From the NCBI GenBank assembly GCA_000711775.1, contig ARYC01000178.1:106461-170460 (forward strand): a stretch of DNA of 64,000 nt. The letters run 5' to 3'. Below the pieces are notes generated by a model. It saw nothing but the letters and a program-made list of their open reading frames with translations, was not told where the DNA came from and did not search any database. Positions 58,539-64,000 of this stretch are shown piece by piece; the stretch's first letter is position 1, and every line of letters begins with the position of its first letter. The stretch comes from Oxytricha trifallax (lineage: Eukaryota > Ciliophora > Spirotrichea > Sporadotrichida > Oxytrichidae). The position numbers were made by a program, and so were the translations under genes.

Positions 58539-61130
58539 GACAAATTTATATAAAAATTCACATAATTACAATTTTAAGATATAACAGTTTTTACATATTG
58601 AGGATTTTTATTCCAAAAGTTTATTTACAATTTTGAAATTGTTAAATTTTAGTTAATTTAAACTTTCGATATTATTAAATGCATAAAGAAATTCAAATTG
58701 TTTTAAAATATTCAATAAAATTAAGAAATAAATTCTTAGTGTTTTATTAGACTTTCTAATTATTTTGAAGTCTTAATTATATTTTTTTTTAGAAAATTAG
58801 CAAAAAATATTTGAATTTATGTTAATAAAATTAAACATAACAATTTATTCATATACAGTATTCTATAAATTAAACGCTCAATTAAACGAAATAAGTAAGA
58901 ATTAACTGAATACTAAAAATATGCATTTTGAAATTTGATAAATATTGTAAAATTATTAATATTTCACAATTACTTAGTTTACCTTAATAATAATTAATCG
59001 AATAAAAAATTTCAAAATTTTCTATCTAATATAAAATTATATTAGATAACTATGATTTAAATATTTGATTGGTAATTAACCTGAAATTAATTTGATATTT
59101 TTTTGATTTTAGTAAATTTTAGGCATATTAATATTCATAGAGGCCATTTTTCCCATATATTAATTCTTGTTTACTAAAATTATAAGGACCATACTTATTA
59201 CAATTTGACAGGCTAATCCAAAAATGCTATTAGATTAGTGATTTTAAATTATTTTATTGGGATATCAAAAATTACTTTTCTGAATATTAACCATATAGCT
59301 CTTATTGTTTACAAAGATAGGATTATTATTGAATTTTCGTATTAAAACTACAATTTTTCTATAAAATTTTATAATTTTAAATCTATTTTGCATAAAATAT
59401 GGATAACTTAAATATAAGATTCAAATATAATTAATTAAAAAAAGTAAACAATTAAGCTTGATTAGGTTAGATAGATAATTGAATAAAATTTTTAAGAAAA
59501 CCCTAGCTGTTATATGTATATAACTAATAATTTTTATAAATTTAAATTAGCTATTGAATCATTATATAGAAAATTAGTTAATTTTAAGAATAAAAATATC
59601 AACTTTTTTTAAAATATTACAGAGAAACTTGCAAAACTTTTGCAACACAATAAAATAAATTCATAATTAATATAAAAAATTTCTTATTTTTATAGAAAAT
59701 TATAAAATCTAACACTATTATAGCTCTTCTTAAAATTAATAAATAAAGCAATCACAAAGTTTGGGATTTATTATCGTATATTACTCTTTACATTCCATTT
59801 TCGTGTAATAACTTCTCAGTGGGTAATAAAAAATAATTTGTTGTTATATATTTTTAATTTCTCTATGAAGTTATTTGTGATCTTTTGGTGTACCTTAAGA
59901 AACATTGATTTTTATTAGCTAATTTTGTGTGAGTAATTTTAATAGCAATTAACTTGCCTAGTTTCATCAATAAAAGCTTTTTTTCAAAATGACCATCCAC
60001 ATTCTCTGATTAATAATTTATATGCTAAATATAATTAATACATTTAAATTTATTTCTATATAAATCTATTGTCTTTGAGTACTACGAGTGCTAGAAAGAG
60101 CCTATTAAAGTCTAAATGAAATGGATTGACTTATCTGATGGTGTGATATGGAACTATTTTACTGAATGGGTTTTTTTAAATTATGTTGTAGCAGTATAAA
60201 TAAAATTTCTTCTTCGTTAATCTCCATAAGTCCAGAGTTTAAATATAAAGCATTAAAATTTTTTAAAAAATAGAAATTCGACTAAGTGCTTTTCTTGTTC
60301 TATAATAATACTTAATCTATTGAACTTTTGTAGGATTCTATTTTACGATTTAAATCTTTTGTCAAACGGTAATCCCTTATCAATAGTATTTTTCCTAAAC
60401 ATAAACGATGTTATTCTTTATCATACTTAAATAATAATATACCCCTAATGTCCTATAGGATAACATGCTCCCATATATAAATTTTTATGAATTAGCTTCT
60501 TTATATTACATTGAGTTTTCCAATGTCCTATATAAATGAAGGTTAAAGACTGGATAGTGATAATTTTTTGTGAATCTTTTAAAAATATATATCAGTCCGA
60601 CTAGTTTTATACATAGACGTAAATTTACATAAAAATTTCATAGAATCATCTCTTTACTTATCATTTTAAGAAGTTATTTTTATTTTATAAGCGGCTCTTT
60701 ACGTATTTAAGATTAAAGCATTTTTATAAATTTTAATATAAAATTTTTAGTGAACTTGATTGATGCCAAATTAATTAATAAAGTAAATCAAACTTAATTA
60801 TATAAATATATTCTCATTAATGGCTTCCAAACTCTCTTTCTTAAACATCACATGAAAAAGCAAATCTTTTTTTTTTTTACTTTAAATAAAATATTATGGA
60901 TACATCTATATAGTTAGAATAAAATATATTATATAATTTAAAAATTTGATGTCTTTCATAATATTATTATGTAAATTTCATTAATCTCATTAAATTTATA
61001 ATTTTTTATAGATTTCATTTTTAAAGAAAAAATATATGTTTAATATCCCCTATTTTTCTAGGAATCAAAGTATTTAATGAAACTATTTTAGTTTATAAAA
61101 ATTTTTAATTTAAATTAATTTTATACTATC
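58539..61130. other. AT-rich stretch with no visible gene
   Basis: About 80% AT, with no stretch of convincing codon usage in either strand under the ciliate code, no TBE end and no tRNA-like fold seen. It could be intergenic DNA, a long IES, or decayed repeats. Confidence 0.5.
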
Positions 61131-61134
61131 TTCA

Positions 61135-61310
61135 TAGCCAACGATCAGAACAAACTCATTAATTTTTGGACTCCACACAACTCATGATACTAACTCTCAC
61201 AGCGTTTCAAAAGTTTGCAGTCACAAAATCCTTCTTCTCGCTTGCTTCTCCAGACAATTTAGGTATCTCGCCTTCAATCATATAGCCGAGATCAGCTATT
61301 AATTAAGTTT
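61135..61310 (-). CDS. Isolated coding-looking piece
   Basis: The base composition rises to about 42% GC. The minus strand reads ADLGYMIEGEIPKLSGEAS and on to EKKDFVTANF before TGA, with a second frame open in the adjoining 80 bases. It looks like a lone MDS of a gene whose other pieces are not here. Neighbouring DNA on both sides is AT-rich. Identity unknown. Confidence 0.35.
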
Positions 61311-62024
61311 AATCTAAATGAAATATAATTTGGAAATCATTATTTAACATTATTAGGAATTTAAAATAAAATTTAAATTAATAATTGTTCTTACCAAAGC
61401 CCCCCTCCAACAACCCCCTCAACCGAGACCCCCTCACTTTAATATAATTTTTATAAAGTTATTTGTTGCTAAAAATAAATTTCTTGCCATGCAGGCCTCT
61501 ATTACCATTATAGATATTATTTGATTTGTTTCACTTCCTCTGTCAACCTTTTTGTAAACATGGTCCAATAGGGAAATAATTATATAACACTCCTTTTAAC
61601 TTTCATTATTGCTAAATACATAAGATTAGGAAATTATAGAAATACAAATTGATTAAAATAATCTAACTAATTAAAACTACCACAGATCACATTTAGTTGG
61701 AAAAGAAATTTGATTAAGTACAATTTCAATATTAAATTTAATTATAAGTAATTATGACAAAATCGTACAAAATGTACAGTATACAATTTGATAATTTTAA
61801 GTTTTAATTAAATAGGCGTACTTTTGAAATCGTACAATTTGTACTGTGTACGATATGAGATTAAAGTTTTTTTTATTTAATGTGATTGTACAAATTGAAT
61901 TTAAAAGAACAGATAAGTAAATATAATATTTAAAATAATAATTAAATGAATGTTGTAATTAGTGAAGAGATATCCCTCATACGTAGATTAGTTTGTTAAG
62001 ATCATATATCACTTTCAACTCTCA
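61311..62024. other. Intergenic DNA with a C-rich patch
   Basis: Nothing coding is seen. A short pyrimidine-rich, GC-rich patch (CCAAAGCCCCCCTCCAACAA from 61395, on to about 61437) stands out in AT-rich surroundings; its complement is G-rich. GTAC-containing repeats (TCGTACAA, AATGTACAG, TTGTACTGTGTAC) cluster at 61760-61860. Confidence 0.4.
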
Positions 62025-62140
62025 ATGATGGATAAAAAGGAACAACAACTAGAAACTAAAATCAACGAGTGTCACATCTTTGTGCTTTAGATATATTCAG
62101 ATGATATAAAGGAATTATATACTAAAGTAGTAGAGGCAAT
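62025..62140 (+). CDS. First piece of a gene broken by a TBE
   Basis: ATG ATG at 62025-62030 opens MMDKKEQQLETKINECHIFV and stays open through LQIYSDDIKELYTKVVEA to the AAT triplet at 62138-62140, where the TBE begins. The upstream DNA is AT-rich. The remainder should lie right of the window if the TBE is excised. Too short to assign. Confidence 0.5.
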
Positions 62141-63115
62141 CAAAACCCCCAAAACCCTTTAGTGAGCTTTATAAGTGCTTTGATTTGTAGGGAATAGTTG
62201 GGGTCTTATTGGGGCTAGTAGAGAAAACGCAGGTTTTATGTGAATTTAATGTATATAATTAAAACGAATTTTATTTGCTTATCTTTATTATACCTTTGGA
62301 ATCTTGCTCTCTTAAGTGGCACAAGTATGTCATCCAATGTTTACCTTGGAAAGGAGGGAGCACTGATTATTATCATCTCTACTATCCTTTTTATTTCCTT
62401 GCATACAATTTCTTCCTTGATATGCTTCTAAGCTTAGCTGATTTATTATTTTTCAAACTTTTTACCAAAGTAAGCCATACTTTCCATATCACTCTCTAAT
62501 ATAATAGCTCCTATGACCCGTAATACCACTAAACAGAGCCATTAGTCCATTTCTTTCTGATTGGGAAGTATCCAGATGTCCCAAGAACCTCTGCTAAGGT
62601 TACTATCTCTTATCTTAATGCTCTATTGAAATTTATAACAACTACTTCCAAAGGGCAGAGGTTTATCAAAACATTTTCTGGCTACAAATCTCTATGAACA
62701 TATCCAAGTTAATGCAACTCCTTGACACCCTATATCATATCTTATAGAAAATCATTCAAATCATCTGGGTATCTGTTATGATTCAGAAAATCTCTAAGAG
62801 TCATTTCATATTTCTTAAGCCTTAATGCGATATAACCGTAGCTTAAAAAGACACCATTTAGCTTAAGCAAGTTTTTGCAATCTCTTCTCTAAGCCTCTCT
62901 AAGAATCATGTATTCGTTAGCAAACTCATTTCGATACTGCTCATTCTTAAGTAGATTGTTGTAAAGGATACACCTTATATGCATAATCATCAATTTCAAT
63001 AAGTTTTGGTTTTGTAGGAACGCTTATTTGCAAATAGTTATCAATTCAGCTACTAATATCAATTGCATTTAATGCAGGTATGTTCAGGGCTTTGGCTTAG
63101 AAGCATGCTAATATA
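62141..63115. mobile_element. TBE fragment, broken by another TBE
   Basis: The left inverted repeat begins CAAAACCCCCAAAACCCTTT at 62141 after AAT. Subterminal sequence matches the 19770 element closely. Homology to that element continues to about 63112 (in its zinc-finger/kinase ORF) and is then cut by a second set of TBE ends at 63116. The rest must lie beyond the nested element, outside the window. Confidence 0.9.
62250..63112 (-). pseudogene. Decayed TBE kinase ORF
   Basis: Parallel to 19880-20760 of the 19770 element but with damage: one extra base near 62960 (the PFSYLL region), a TAG (Gln in this code) at the HRDLKP Lys position giving HRDLQPEN, and the DFN Asp replaced by Asn (VVINFNRALR). 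The WDVWAV motif is disrupted near 62535. Catalysis by this copy is unlikely. Confidence 0.8.
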
Positions 63116-63725
63116 GTCAAAACCCCAAAATCCTTAATTAGGCTTATAAATGCTTTGATTTGTAGGGAATTTGTTAGGGGTTGGGGTTTTTAATTAAATG
63201 CGAGACTAGAATTACAAGCTTTTGGGGTCTATTTATGATGAAGAGTATATAGATTTAGTGTTTAAACTGCGTTATGATGTGATATGTATAGTGAATAAGT
63301 CAAACCAGTACTGAACTATAAGTCTATTGCACTGCTCTTAAAGCGTAGTCCATCAACTGTTCGCTCTTACTGCTTGAAAGCTGTGTAATTAAAGCAATAA
63401 TAGCTAAATTCTTAGCCTAAATTGAAGTCAAAGTTTTTAAAGAAGCATATTGACTATCTTATTAATGAAAAAGATTTTAAGTATTGGGCTCACTTCTCTC
63501 TTGACCAACGAGCTACTATGTTTCACCGCCAGTTCCCTGAGTTGAAGATCTCTGCATTTTCTGTTGCAAACATTTATAAACGAAATGGTATCTCATACAA
63601 AAGTGTTAATCGTATCATGAGAGTGATTGATTTCACTATCCCATTTTACAACAATAACCTAAATTATATTTATAATTAAATGCAGAGAGCCTAATAGAAT
63701 AATGAGTAAAAATTTAAACATTCGC
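63116..63725 (+). mobile_element. TBE inserted into a TBE, truncated
   Basis: The inverted end CAAAACCCCAAAATCCTTAA begins at 63116 after AGT, which fits the A-N-T target. Orientation is opposite to the host TBE, with the transposase next to this end. Homology to TBE stops near 63720; whether the rest lies beyond the window or was deleted cannot be seen. Confidence 0.85.
63281..63722 (+). pseudogene. TBE transposase, N-terminal part only
   Basis: An in-frame ATG at about 63281 opens MYSEQVKPVLNYKSIALLL and runs through YWAHFSLDQRATMFHRQF and ISYKSVNRIMRVIDF to LNYIYN and MQRAQQNNEQKF. The sequence then diverges from the transposases at 11399 and 22722 before the first catalytic Asp. Upstream codons (YIDLVFKLRYD) are one frame off, so there is also a shift near 63280. 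Confidence 0.8.
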
Positions 63726-63816
63726 CAAAAATTAGAAAAATAATCAAGAATAAATCATAGTATAATATAATTAATTTACTAATAATTTTATGAATATTTC
63801 TAATTTACTAATTAAA

Positions 63817-63863
63817 ACCGCACTCCAACCCAAATCTATATATGGTTTGGGATAGAGTGCGGT
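63817..63863. repeat. Short hairpin with GC-rich stem
   Basis: ACCGCACTCCAACCCAAA is followed by a short AT spacer and then TGGTTTGGGATAGAGTGCGGT, so the arms pair over about 17 of 20 positions. It is flanked by plain AT-rich DNA. It could be the fold-back end of another element; no coding is associated. Confidence 0.7.
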
Positions 63864-64000
63864 AATAGTATTAATTTAATTATATATTTATATTTTGATT
63901 AAAAATAACATTGCATTTACTATAAATGACATTTGATTTATATTAACATTAAATAAATCATAACTTTATTATATATCACTTTTATTTAAAGAATAATTTT

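Overview
The window reads as germline (micronuclear) DNA of a spirotrichous ciliate of the Oxytricha/Sterkiella type. Three things seen in the sequence support this. (1) Almost every real coding region is open only if TAA and TAG are read as Gln and TGA is the only stop. (2) The genes are cut by short AT-rich internal eliminated sequences (IESs) bounded by direct-repeat pointers, plus ordinary GT..AG introns of about 30-140 bp; removing them restores family-typical protein. (3) There are several telomere-bearing element (TBE) transposons whose ends are inverted repeats starting CAAAACCCCAAAACCCC. Outside genes the DNA is about 75-80% AT.

Layout. 1-1876: right part of a TBE inserted in a gene whose 3' end follows (to 2452). 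13150 down to about 2574 (minus): one very large coiled-coil gene whose germline copy is interrupted by a complete 4.15 kb TBE (8423-12577), by a GC-rich 0.58 kb IES (7594-8174) and by an IES (5530-6152) holding a foreign plus-strand coding piece. 13299-14198: small minus-strand gene. 14352-18230: EF-hand plus WD40 protein like CFAP337/WDR49. 19079-24601: RCC1-repeat gene split by a second complete TBE (19770-23881). 24670-25675: N-rich coiled-coil gene. 25799-26609: palindrome with 377-bp arms. 26771-29871: one gene joining a catalytically dead papain-like domain to a pectin-acetylesterase/Notum-type domain. 30012-34670: PEX1. 34868-35900: SFT2 family. 36046-36939: secreted protein. 37018-37981: GPN3 GTPase. 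38207-40364: ZIP zinc transporter. 40607-41416: unknown gene lacking its 5' part. 41556-43857: EF-hand gene whose 877-bp IES has 55-bp terminal inverted repeats and carries a complete small bZIP gene. About 43880-46505: coiled coil. About 46560-49071: FHIP/FAM160-like. 49618-58538: giant Q/N-rich protein. 58539-62024: mostly empty AT-rich DNA. 62025-64000: start of a gene broken by a TBE that is itself broken by another TBE.

For the TBE insertions whose flanks can be read (1877, 8423-12577, 19770-23881, 62141), the host reading frame is open up to one copy of the A-N-T target site, so the elements behave as IESs and must be cut precisely for the gene to work. The TBEs carry the three known ORFs (zinc-finger/kinase, 22 kDa, DDE transposase), most of them with frameshifts. 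Exon, IES and pointer coordinates were read by eye; those marked 'about' are approximate. Small indels that look like gene decay could also be assembly errors.
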